A stretch of 64,000 nucleotides of DNA from assembly GCA_032881465.1 (NCBI GenBank), contig CP126168.1:124001-188000 (forward strand), in the 5' to 3' direction. Both the position numbers and the translations under genes were made by a program. Within the stretch, counting starts at the first letter, position 1; the number at the start of each line of letters is the position of its first letter. Shown here piece by piece: positions 28,703 to 37,700 of this stretch. Origin of the DNA: Parvibaculaceae bacterium PLY_AMNH_Bact1 (lineage in GTDB: Bacteria; Pseudomonadota; Alphaproteobacteria; Parvibaculales; Parvibaculaceae). Below the pieces are notes generated by a model. It was not told the DNA's origin. It was given only the letters and a program-made list of their open reading frames with translations, and searched no databases.

Positions 28703-28745
28703 GCGTTTTCAGGATAAGAGGCAACAGTTATCCGTCCGAAAACGC
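28703..28745. other. Interrupted hairpin in the divergent aroA / FYDLN-protein promoter region
   Basis: gcgttttc (28703-28710) pairs with gaaaacgc (28738-28745) and, inside it, gataa (28713-28717) with ttatc (28728-28732). The surrounding gap (28588-28883) has no gene and must hold the promoters of both divergent genes. The structure may be an mRNA leader element or an operator; no family is recognised. Confidence 0.35.
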
Positions 28746-28883
28746 AAAATAACAATGAAACTGGAGCCGACTTTGATTCAATTGAAACAGAAATGACTCC
28801 AGGGTGCGAATAGGTTTTGACAGGCGCGCCGGATCGTGGCAATGGGAATTTTACAGTCACAAAAACCTCGGGGGAGAGCCTAG

Positions 28884-29297
28884 GTGAAGCAGGATTTAGG
28901 AACAAAACGCGTTTGCAGCGAATGCGCAGCGAAGTTCTATGACCTCAATAAGAATCCCACGGTCTGCCCCAAATGCGGCCATGAGGAAGCAGTCGTTGTG
29001 CCTCGCGCAAAACGCAAGACGCCTGAACCGGTTGCAGCAGCGCCCAAAGAGGCACCTGCTGAAAAGCCTGATGAGAAAGAAGAAGGCGATCTGGCCGTCG
29101 GTGAGGAGACCTCATTGGACGAACTGGCAGCTGAAGAAAAGGCTGCGAGCGGCGATGACGCTGACGGGGACGACGAAGATGATATCCTCGCCATTGATGA
29201 TGAAGAGGAAGAGGATGCGTTCCTTCCTGGCGATGATGATGAAGACGATGACGACGTGTCAGATCTCATCCCAGGCGTGAAAGATGACGACATTTGA
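28884..29297 (+). CDS. TIGR02300 / FYDLN-acid family protein
   Basis: This is a 137-residue protein of the alphaproteobacterial FYDLN-acid family. The N-terminus is a zinc-ribbon-like CxxC...CxxC (RVCSECAAKFYDLNKNPTVCPKCG), and the rest is an extremely acidic tail of Asp/Glu runs. It starts with GTG behind ggggagag. The function is unknown; the acidic tail suggests a protein or nucleic-acid-associated role. It lies divergent from aroA and just before tRNA-Ala, its usual place. Confidence 0.85.
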   Translation: MKQDLGTKRVCSECAAKFYDLNKNPTVCPKCGHEEAVVVPRAKRKTPEPVAAAPKEAPAEKPDEKEEGDLAVGEETSLDELAAEEKAASGDDADGDDEDDILAIDDEEEEDAFLPGDDDEDDDDVSDLIPGVKDDDI

Positions 29298-29485
29298 CGA
29301 CCAAGGTCATGTGACGGCGATCTGTCGAAAGTCAGGTGCTTTGGAGCAAGTTTTGCTTGATCCGATCGCGCACCCGACCTAGTTTCCGGCACCCGGGCAG
29401 CTGAAGCACGCTTTGCCCGGTTTGCGCACCCAAAGCGTAAACGTGGCCCCGAATTCAAATGAATAAGGGTCAGTTGAATTGGTAA

Positions 29486-29561
<76 letters not shown>

Positions 29562-29625
29562 TCCTCTAGCTAACCCCTTGTTATCTCTAGTATTCCTTTT
29601 AAATCAATAGCTTACATGTCGTCTG

Positions 29626-29649
29626 TGGGACACTTTTGTGGTACACATT
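29626..29649 (+). repeat. Tandem integrase arm-type repeats, left end
   Basis: tgggacacttt (29626) and tggtacacatt (29639-29649) are spaced 13 bases start to start. The same pair at the same 13-base period is found at the other island end. The position over the integrase start suggests both arm-site and autoregulatory use. Confidence 0.6.
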
Positions 29650-29653
29650 TGGG

Positions 29654-31036
29654 ATGAAAGCTGTGTCCAAAACCTATCGATTGCTGAAGCGCGAAGGGAC
29701 TTTCTACTACCGGCGAAGGGTGCCGAAGCCCTATGTCGAATTGCTTGGCAAAAGCACCATCAAAGACTGTTTGATGACGAGTAGCGCCAAAGAAGCTGCA
29801 TCGCGGCGAGCGCAAAAGGACGTTGAGTACGACACCCTCTTTGCAAGCTTTGATGACAAGATTGAAGCGAAGCTGAACCCACCAGCGATGACACAAGCCG
29901 ACGCTATGAAGCTTGTGAGAGCCTTCGTCGAAAAGAAGGACGCGGAGGCTGAGAAGAGTTTTGCCGAAGACCCTCCCGGTTCAGAAAACCAGCGCAAAGA
30001 GATGTTGGCAGAGAGCACTCAGGACTGGGCGTCTCTCGCGGACCCACGTTTCCTCAAAGAAAATGGAATAGACAACCGCATCCTCGAAGAAGTGACTGCG
30101 AACATTCCCTTCAAATTTGACCAGTCGATCTTCAGCTACGCGCAGTTCTACAGTCTGGTCATCCGGGGACTTCGAGAGCTCCACCGCCGGGATGTGGCGC
30201 GGTTGAAAGCTGAACATGAGCAAAGTGCGTTCGATCAGCTCTTTGCTGATGGGGCCGTCAATGCGGCGCTGGTTCACACACCAATGGCCAAACCAAAAAG
30301 CCTCATGACCTTTGGTGATCTTGCTGATCGCTTTGTCGAGGACTATTGCGACGAAGCTGTTGTCAAAGGGACGAGCCAGAAGACCATCGACAGTACCAGG
30401 GCCGAGACGAGTTTTGTCAAAGAGGCCATCGGGGAGGCCACGATTGTTTCAGATATTGACTACGAGGTCTGCAAGGAGTTCAGAAAGCTCTTGGCTCGGA
30501 CGCCATCCAATCGGAAGAAAATCTATGGGCATCTGTCGGTCGAAGAAGCCGCTGATCAAGCAGCAAAAGATGGAAAGCCGACACTGTCCCACATCACCCA
30601 GAACACCTATCTCCGTACTTTGACGGCTGTATTGAAGCACGGTGTGCGTATCGGATGTATTTCCCAAGTCCCGTCTGAAGGGCTCCAGCCGCTTTCGGGG
30701 AAAACCAAAGCTTCGGAAAAACGGCGTCCGTTTTCTCCCTCCGAGCTCATCACCATTTTCAATGCGCCTCTCTATCGAGGGTGCGTGGACGATGGGCGGA
30801 ATTATGCGAAGCCGGGTCCGGACGTCATCCGAAGGGCGCGTTTCTGGTTTCCTCTAATTGGCCTCTTCACGGGCATGCGGGCCAATGAAATTGCTCAGCT
30901 GAAGGTTGCAGACCTGAAGGAGATGAAGGGCGGGCATTTCTATTTCGATGTGAATGATGCCGACGGCAAGAAACTAAAAACCAAGACGAGTACCCGGGCT
31001 GTATGCCGTCAGGGCCTATGGAACAGATTAGGCTGA
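29654..31036 (+). pseudogene. int: Tyrosine recombinase (island integrase), C-terminally truncated by an IS
   Basis: The N-terminus (TYRLLKREGTFYYRRRVPKPY) is of the DUF6538 type seen in alphaproteobacterial island integrases, followed by a SAM-like core-binding domain and the start of the catalytic domain. Catalytic box I is present (GLFTGMRANEIAQL, Arg409 from the ATG at 29654), and the beta-hairpin KTKTSTRA is reached at residue 449. There the IS inverted repeat begins (31000), and the remaining residues to the stop at 31036 come from the IS. The HxxR, H/W and nucleophile Tyr boxes are missing, and no continuation is recognisable after the IS, so the enzyme is almost surely inactive. A TTG at 29636 is an alternative start. 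Confidence 0.82.
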
Positions 31037-31082
31037 TTTCCTAAGGGAGAGATTCTGGTTCATCTTCACCATTGAGGAGTGA

Positions 31083-31460
31083 ATGATGAGAGATACACCC
31101 GAACGCCATACCGATGCTGCAGATCGCACGGTGAAGGATATCCGCCGCAAAACACGCAAACGCTATTCGTCTGAAGACAAGATCAGGATTGTGTTGGCGG
31201 GCTTACGAGGCGACGACACAATTGCCGAGCTGTGCCGCCAGGAAGGCATTGCCCAGAGCCAGTATTACTCCTGGTCAAAGGAGTTCATGGAGGCCGGGCG
31301 CAAGCGGTTGGCAGGCGACACTGCCCGTGAAGCGAACACCAGCGAAGTACAGGGTCTGCGCCGTGTGGCGCGTGATCTGAAAGAGGTTGTCGCTGAGCAA
31401 GCGCTTGAGCTTCGCCTTCTCAAAAAAAGCATGATCGGAGATGGGGAGGACATCGAATGA
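31083..31460 (+). CDS. IS3-family transposase OrfA
   Basis: This 125-residue protein has the IS3 OrfA layout: a helix-turn-helix (KIRIVLAGLRGDDTIAELCRQEGIAQSQYYSW) followed by a C-terminal leucine-zipper-like helix (VARDLKEVVAEQALELRLLKKS). It binds the IS ends. Seven consecutive A at 31422-31428 form a candidate -1 frameshift site; the -1 frame is open from there into orfB, so an OrfAB fusion could be made. Alternatively orfB is translated from its own ATG in the ATGA overlap. Confidence 0.88.
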   Translation: MMRDTPERHTDAADRTVKDIRRKTRKRYSSEDKIRIVLAGLRGDDTIAELCRQEGIAQSQYYSWSKEFMEAGRKRLAGDTAREANTSEVQGLRRVARDLKEVVAEQALELRLLKKSMIGDGEDIE

Positions 31461-32437
31461 GGTACCCCGCATCCGAGAAGCTTGAGATAATACGAATGGT
31501 GGAGCAATCACACCTGTCAGCTAAACAAACTCTCGACAAACTCGGCATTCCTCGCACCACGTTCTATCGTTGGTACGATAAGTATCTGACGAGCGGTGCA
31601 GATGCATTGGAAGATAAAGCGCCAAAGCCTGCGCGGGTCTGGAACCGCATTCCAGACGATATCCGGCGACAGATTGTTGACCTTGCGTTGGAGGAACCAG
31701 AGCTGTCGCCACGCGAGCTGGCTGTGAGGTTCATTGATACACAGCGCTACTTCGTGTCAGAAGCCAGTGTCTATAGGCTCCTCAAGGCACATGACCTGAT
31801 CACTAGTCCTGCATTCATCGTGATCAAAGCGGCCAACGAGTTCCGTGATAAGACGACCGCAATCAACCAGATGTGGCAGACTGACTTTACTTACATCAAG
31901 ATCGTTGGTTGGGGCTGGTATTATCTCTCAACGATCCTGGATGACTTCTCACGCTATGTCATTGCCTGGAAGCTCTGCACCACGATGAAGACGAGCGATG
32001 TCACGGACACCTTGGAGCTGGCCTTACAAGCATCCGGGTTTGATCAGGTGGCTGTTCGTCACAAGCCACGACTGCTGTCTGATAATGGGGCCAGCTATGT
32101 CTCAGCAGAACTGGCCGACTGGCTCAATGATCAAGGTATGGATCACGTTCGTGGTGCTCCATACCATCCACAAACCCAGGGAAAGATCGAGCGCTGGCAT
32201 CAAACCCTCAAGAACCGCATCTTGCTGGAGAACTACTTCCTGCCGGGTGATCTCAACGCCAGCATTGAACGCTTCGTTGAGCACTACAATCACCACCGCT
32301 ACCATGAAAGCATCGGAAACCTAACACCGGCTGATGTTTACTTCGGTCGCGGTCAGACCATCTTGCTAGAAAGAGAAAGGATCAAACAAAACACAATCAG
32401 ACAACGGCGTTTGCAATACCGCAATCAAGCTGCCTAA
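31457..32437 (+). CDS. IS3-family transposase OrfB (rve integrase core)
   Basis: This 326-residue protein contains the DDE catalytic domain: first Asp in QTDFTYIKI, second in LSDNGASYVS, and the Glu in GKIERWHQTLKNRI. The HTH_21-like start (RYPASEKLEIIRMVEQ) and the C-terminal HYNHHRYHESIGNLTPADVYFGR are typical. It overlaps orfA by four bases in the -1 frame. The gene looks intact and so may still be active. Confidence 0.9.
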   Translation: MRYPASEKLEIIRMVEQSHLSAKQTLDKLGIPRTTFYRWYDKYLTSGADALEDKAPKPARVWNRIPDDIRRQIVDLALEEPELSPRELAVRFIDTQRYFVSEASVYRLLKAHDLITSPAFIVIKAANEFRDKTTAINQMWQTDFTYIKIVGWGWYYLSTILDDFSRYVIAWKLCTTMKTSDVTDTLELALQASGFDQVAVRHKPRLLSDNGASYVSAELADWLNDQGMDHVRGAPYHPQTQGKIERWHQTLKNRILLENYFLPGDLNASIERFVEHYNHHRYHESIGNLTPADVYFGRGQTILLERERIKQNTIRQRRLQYRNQAA

Positions 32438-32511
32438 TATCAACCAACAGATGAGCCAATCTCTCCGCTAAACTACGCAGCCATCTGTTCCAAAAACCCT
32501 GACGACGGACA

Positions 32512-32718
32512 CCCACATCTAGCCGCGCCTCCCAATTTCCTAATTCAAATTATCCCGCCACTGATGGTGATTCGGCAAGCGTTGAAGCAGAATGGGTAAT
32601 CTGGAGCCTAAGGCGCCCGGTGGACAGGCCTTTGTTTGGAGCGTTCATTGGCAGCATTTCCTGGAGGACTCGCCCAGCTCCACCTCGCTCTTTTCTTGTG
32701 GCGGCTTTGAGAGTGCTT
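32512..32718. other. Scar region between IS and hlyC-like gene
   Basis: No gene or known signal is seen. The first codons after the IS can be read as HPHL in a frame compatible with the integrase (the motif after the beta-hairpin is often HP-x-L), but similarity stops there, so most of the integrase 3' half seems deleted. Confidence 0.4.
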
Positions 32719-33252
32719 CTAGTTCATCGGTGGGGTTTCACCGACAGTGACAGTGGGTGTAGGGATGGCATCGTCGGGCCCGGCACCTTCCAGCGTGATG
32801 ACCTGACGCTTGCCATCTTTACCCGTCGCGTGCATTCGGAAGCTTTGTCCCGCAAACACTGTCTTTTGCAGGTCTTCGAGCATTTTGTCCTGATGGCCAA
32901 AGGGCGCGATCAGTTCCACGAGCCAAAGGTTGGTGCCAGACTTCCACTCATTAGGCGCAAGGCGGTTGGAGCCACTTTCCAGACGCGCCGCGGCCTCATC
33001 AGAAAGTTTCGCCCAAAGGGCAACACCCAGCGGCTGATCCTTGCCCGGAAAGACCCGGAACTGACGGAGCAGCAAAGGTGGCATGGCAAGCCATTCCAAG
33101 TCGGAGATGAAGAAGTTTCGGTGGCCCTTAGACTGGGTCATGAGCCAGGTCACCTGCCCGAAAACATCGGACACTGTCGGCACTGGCTTTGCGCCGGCTT
33201 GCAGTGTCTCTGGGCCCGTTTCAGAACTGGTGGGCTTCTCGGTCTCACTCAT
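32719..33252 (-). CDS. Toxin-activating lysine-acyltransferase (HlyC family), first copy
   Basis: This 177-residue protein has the core of RTX-toxin acyltransferases: VTWLMTQSKGHRNFFISDLEWL with the catalytic His44, LPLLLRQFRVF-like (PPLLLRQFRVF), VALWAKLS and the LWLVELIAPFG block. HlyC-type enzymes move a fatty acyl group from acyl carrier protein to internal lysines of an RTX protein before secretion. In E. coli HlyC the block WFIDWIAPFG holds Asp92; here that position is Glu. An unstructured Thr/Pro-rich N-terminus and C-terminus flank the core. The gene points away from the RTX operon, towards the IS. Its likely partner is the giant RTX protein. Confidence 0.85.
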   Translation of the reverse strand: MSETEKPTSSETGPETLQAGAKPVPTVSDVFGQVTWLMTQSKGHRNFFISDLEWLAMPPLLLRQFRVFPGKDQPLGVALWAKLSDEAAARLESGSNRLAPNEWKSGTNLWLVELIAPFGHQDKMLEDLQKTVFAGQSFRMHATGKDGKRQVITLEGAGPDDAIPTPTVTVGETPPMN

Positions 33253-33811
33253 CTCAAGGCTTTCCTTCGTGTCGTGGGTGCATTCAAACAGGAGCGCATC
33301 CTAACCAGCTAATGCCTCTCTGTGTCGACTCTTTTGTGAGAAGCTTGTCGATGGAAGACCTTGCCAAATGAAACGCAGAGCTGTCCTCACATCAATGCTG
33401 TCATAACCCGGCCCATAGGGCCGGCCCTGGCAGCCCGTGACAACCCTGCCCGGGTGTCCAGGGTGAGGGGCGCTGGCACGCCATTATCAAAACCGTTGAA
33501 GAAATTGCCTAACGCATCTGGGTGATTCCTTCCGAGTGAGCTGACGGTCTTTTCGCTCAAAACCCGGCACGAGGAAAAAGTGCGTGGTCGGACGAATACA
33601 CGCGATGCAAGAAGTGTGGTGTGTTTTTGGGGCAAGCTAAATCGGAGGGTCTAGGCGTGATTTTGCACCGCCGGACTTATCCACACCTATTTTCTGTAGC
33701 CCTAGAATTGCGCCCTGTACTGCGGCTTGCATGACATGCAAGTTTTCATTTGAGAAAGGCGCTCGCGAACGATGGGTGCCCAATGGGAGGGGTGAGTCTG
33801 TGCAGGAGTCA
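33253..33811. other. Divergent promoter region of the RTX locus
   Basis: This 559-base stretch between the divergent hlyC-like gene and the lipoprotein gene has no supported gene. It holds a GC-rich hairpin (ccggccc, loop ata, gggccgg at 33408-33424) and an AT-poor start, and the palindrome cttgcatg-a-catgcaag at 33726-33742. Promoters for both directions must lie here; I could not fix -35/-10 boxes with confidence. Confidence 0.5.
33726..33742. promoter_or_regulatory. 8+1+8 palindrome resembling the tRNA-Ala anticodon arm
   Basis: cttgcatgacatgcaag has perfect 8-base arms around a central A. It matches 16 of 17 bases of the anticodon arm of the island's tRNA-Ala (29512-29528, cttgcatggcatgcaag). 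It lies 70 bases upstream of the lipoprotein start. It may be a dimeric regulator's operator or a second, cryptic integrase target. Confidence 0.4.
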
Positions 33812-34735
33812 ATGCGAGGGAATGCGAGCAACAGGTGGGCACTCTGCTTGTTGGTTGCGCTTGCTGCTGTGTTTCTCAGTTCGTGTGATGAGAGCTATAC
33901 CCAAGACGATGTTGCTTTCAAGTTGGCGGCTTGGATTTCTGATCTACCGCCCGAAGACTATATCCCGCCGGAAATGCAAGTCCTTTGCGCCGATGACGCG
34001 GGGAGGCAAATTAGCCGAATCTACAATGTTGAGGGATACGCACTCGCTCCTAGATTGGACCTTCACTCGGTTGAGGAAATCGCCAAGGGAAACGTCCAGA
34101 GTTCCGGGTATCCAGGCGGTTGCTTTTCGTGTTTGCCGGAGCTTGTCGAGTTTGGATTCGATTATATTGAAGCGGCTTATCAATCGGCCAATGATCGCCG
34201 CAATATGGCGCTGTCGAAACGCGGGCAGGTGCCAGAATACCACTTCCGAGACCAGTATGTCGATAAGACCGGGCTCTATCGTTATAGCCTACAGGCTCGA
34301 TCAACGGCTGGCGAGAAATGTACCGCATTTGATGCCGCTGTAAAAATGGCAAGAAGCCAAAGTTTCGTGAGTACGTCCATAAATGTCGGACTTACAGTGT
34401 TCTGGCGGGACTACAATAGACTAAAAGAAGACCTTGGAGACCGTTGCGTTGTCGTGACTCATATTTCGGAGTTCCAAGCGCCTTATGTTTTTGAACAGGA
34501 AATGAGGCGTTTGACAAATGTTCCTTGGCGTTTGTTAGCTGGGCATATCACGACTTGGAGAGAGCGTGTTGTGAACCGTGCATCCGGGGATGTCGTTGCT
34601 CGCTCTACCGCGCACCGTTATCTCGTGCATGGAGGAGGCGCGAGGTTCCATCGGCGTGGTGCCTGTGGATCGTCCAATCTGCCAAGACTACATACTTTTC
34701 TTTTCAGTGGAACAGAAGGGATTGTTAGCCAATGA
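33812..34735 (+). CDS. Lipoprotein of unknown function, coupled to the RTX gene
   Basis: I do not recognise the family. The chosen ATG follows aggag by 3 bases and opens a classic lipoprotein signal (RWALCLLVALAAVFLSSC, lipobox LSSC, cysteine at residue 25), so the product should be anchored in a periplasm-facing membrane. The mature part (about 280 residues) contains six further cysteines and a helical region EFGFDYIEAAYQSANDRRN. The stop overlaps the start of the giant RTX gene (ATGA), implying coupled translation. The last 40 or so residues are Gly/Arg/His-rich and less protein-like than the +1 frame over the same bases (34640-34760), which reads VVPVDRPICQDYILFFSVEQ, so a frameshift near 34620-34640 is possible. 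Confidence 0.65.
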   Translation: MRGNASNRWALCLLVALAAVFLSSCDESYTQDDVAFKLAAWISDLPPEDYIPPEMQVLCADDAGRQISRIYNVEGYALAPRLDLHSVEEIAKGNVQSSGYPGGCFSCLPELVEFGFDYIEAAYQSANDRRNMALSKRGQVPEYHFRDQYVDKTGLYRYSLQARSTAGEKCTAFDAAVKMARSQSFVSTSINVGLTVFWRDYNRLKEDLGDRCVVVTHISEFQAPYVFEQEMRRLTNVPWRLLAGHITTWRERVVNRASGDVVARSTAHRYLVHGGGARFHRRGACGSSNLPRLHTFLFSGTEGIVSQ

Positions 34736-37700
34736 CAACCATCTCCACGCTATCGTTTGACGACGCGCTTGACGACGCCCTCACCATTCAACGAGAAGCG
34801 CTTCTGGCGTCGATCGCTTACGACAATCTACTTGCGACAGACGTCTTTGGTGTGGACAGCATTGGCAATTTGGCACTGCATTACGAAGAGCATGAGCAAC
34901 TCTCTGTCATTGCAAATCTGAATGCCACCTACAATGGGGTACAAGCCACTACGATCTTTCCCTCAGGCGTTGGCGCGTTTAGTACGAAGGAGATTGCCAC
35001 TGGACGAACGAAGCTTGTTTTTGATGGGACTGACTTTAGTCTAACGCCTGAAGGGTTCAATGATTTGGTGGCAGACGTTGGTGTTGCCACTGTTTCGGAT
35101 CCAGATTCAGCTGTCCAATCAATCCTCATTGCGGGACTGCCGACTCCTGTCTATTTATTTTCGGTATCATCGGGCTTAGATCAGCTGGCTCAACAAGTGT
35201 CTGAGGGTGTTGCTTTTGTTGAGGCGGAGGTTGCACGCCAACAAGCTGCCGAACCTCTTAAAACAAGAGAGCAAATACTCTCTGAGATTGATCTTATTGG
35301 GCATTCTCTGGGCGGTACGGTCGTTTCTCTTGTTCAAGCAGCGTATGAGGGTCAAATGGGGAGTGCCACTGCCTTCTCGTCGCCAATCCCCGAGTCTCTA
35401 TTAAACCAGGAGAGATTGACGAAAATCTATCGTGTTGGTGATGCCATAGCAGAAACGGGCGGGAACCCTCCCAACACTATTGCACTTGAAGGGACTGGCA
35501 ATGAAATTTTTGGTCTCCCGACTGATACATTTGCGAACCATGACATTGTTGGGCTGTCGAAAGTGTTTGTTGATCAGGTTCAGCGGGTAGATGCATATAT
35601 TGACGCGAACACGCCCCCACCCGAGACGGGATACGCGGCTGAATTTCGTGAGGGCTTTTTTTTCGTCGTAGACGAAGTGCGGGGCCTTCAAGCCGTCAAG
35701 CAACATGAAGTGAACCTTGCGGGATTTGGAGTTCAGCAGATTTACGTTTCGTTGGACGGTGGGAGCCTAGATGGCTTTCCAACACTGCCACTCAGTGGGC
35801 TTGATATTCCGTTTGAGCCATCGGCAGCAACTGCTACGTACTCAGGCCTTCCGTATAATGTCGCAGCATTCTATTCCACAGAACTTGGGCGATTCTACGA
35901 CAACCCTGACGCGTTCAATTCAGCCATAGACATCTCATTTAGTGAGAATGGTGGCGTTGATGTTTTTGTCAGAGACCAAACTGCATTCAAGGCACTGGAA
36001 GAAGAACTTGGCGCAATTCCAAATGCTCGATGTTTTGGTGCGGGCACCCTTGTCCGCATGGGTGATGGTTCCGAGAAAGCAATTGAACGGATTTCCGCAG
36101 GTGACTTCGTTTTGTCTTACGACACCCTCGGAAATCTTGTCCCTGCAAGAGTTGAAGACACCTTCATCAGTGCCACCTCGGAGATCCTCGAATTAAGTAA
36201 TGGTGTCAGATGTACTCCACAGCATCCATTCCTTACAAAAAACGGCACCTTCGAACCAATCGCTTCGATCCTAGCGCGAAAAGACCCACTAATTGATGTG
36301 ACAGGAAATCTGGTCCACTTGTGGGGGCAATACGTTGCTGGCGGAGGGAAGATTGCGGTTAATGCGATTGGGCCCGCTGCTTCAGGCGTCGAAGGCCTAA
36401 CAACCGTTTACAATTTCTCTGTTAGTGAAACACATACTTACATCGCTGGTGGTTTACGAGTCCACAACACATCCATTCTTGACCTTGTGCCTGGGTCGGA
36501 AACCGTAACCCGATTGTTCTTCGATGGTGATGTTCAGATCGCGTATTCTGAATCGTCGTTGGGCGAGTTTGTGGAACGGACTGGTAAGAACCTGGATTCG
36601 GTGGATGGTACAGATCTTTATACCCAGAAAACGACTTTTAAAAACAGCGATGCCGTCGTTGTTCAACAGTGGAGCCGAGAAGGTCAGACCATTGGAGAAG
36701 ATGGGAAACCCATCGGTACAGGCGACCTCGAGATTCACCTCAACAGCCAGATTATTTCCGGCGAGCAGGTCGGGAGTACGTTTGGGTCGGCGCTTGGGAA
36801 TGCTATTGGCGACAACGTTCTGGAGGATATTCTCTTTAGTTCGGTGCTGGGCACGGCCTTCGGGAGTATAGGTGAGTTCGTTCAGATAATGACGAGTGAT
36901 GTGACCATCCGCCCCGATGGAAGCATTGAGTATCGTCGCGATATCACAGCGGGTGAGGCGCTTGAGGAATCATTTGAGGATTTTGGTCAGCGCACCGCAA
37001 GTGCAGCCGCGAGTGCAGCGATCAGTCAGATTAGTTCGTTCATCACGGGGGAAATAATCGGTGGGCAGAGTTTTGCTGCTGATCTCGGACGAGTTGCAGG
37101 GAACACACTTGTTTCTGCTGCGCTGACAGATGTCGCCCATGAAGTGATCCCGGGTATCGTAACTGAGCCGAGCGGCCTGAACATTCTTACGGGCGGCGAA
37201 TTTAGCTTTAGCGGAGCGGCCCTTCAGGTGGGCAGTGCCATCGGCGGCTATTTGGGCAGTACGCTGGGCAGCAAGCTCGTTGCCGCTGAAGGCGAAGCTG
37301 CAGCGCTTGTTGCAAGTGTCTTCAGCACAATTGGGTCGATCATCGGCAGTGCGCTGCCGGTGATCGGGACATTCGTTGGTGCCTTTGTCGGGCAGGTCTT
37401 TGGCACTTTGTTGGGCAATGGTCTCTTTGGAGATGATGATTACCCCAGAGCCCTTGGATCTCTCGCGATTGATGCCGACGGTCGTCTTTACGACACAGGT
37501 GCCTATACCGGTGTTGATGGCATGGATGGCGCGATCATTCAGCCAACAATCACCAATCTGGTCGAGGGCCTGAATACCATCCTCGATCTGATGGGCCCCG
37601 ACGCTCATTTCGAAGGTCCAAATGGAGGGGGTGCGCTCTATGCTGTCGGCTACATCTCAGTCGACGGTTATCATGGTCGGACAAAGGGCTACACCATCGG

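Larger units (their letters stand above)
31000..32511 (+). mobile_element. IS3-family insertion sequence (1512 bp) inside the integrase gene
   Basis: Imperfect terminal inverted repeats of about 29 bp are readable: the left end starts tgtatgccgtcaggg and the right end, reversed, starts tgtccgtcgtcaggg; both then share tggaacagat. Two overlapping reading frames orfA and orfB fill the element. No obvious 3-4 bp target duplication flanks it (left ...ccgggc, right cccaca...), consistent with a deletion that removed the rest of the integrase after insertion. Confidence 0.85.

Noticed and set aside
31000-32511. Target-site duplication around the first IS
   Set aside because: Flanks ccgggc and cccaca do not give a convincing 3-4 bp direct repeat.
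32509-32600. HPHL codons after the IS as continuation of the integrase
   Set aside because: Four residues fit, but the following frame shows no catalytic boxes and soon stops.
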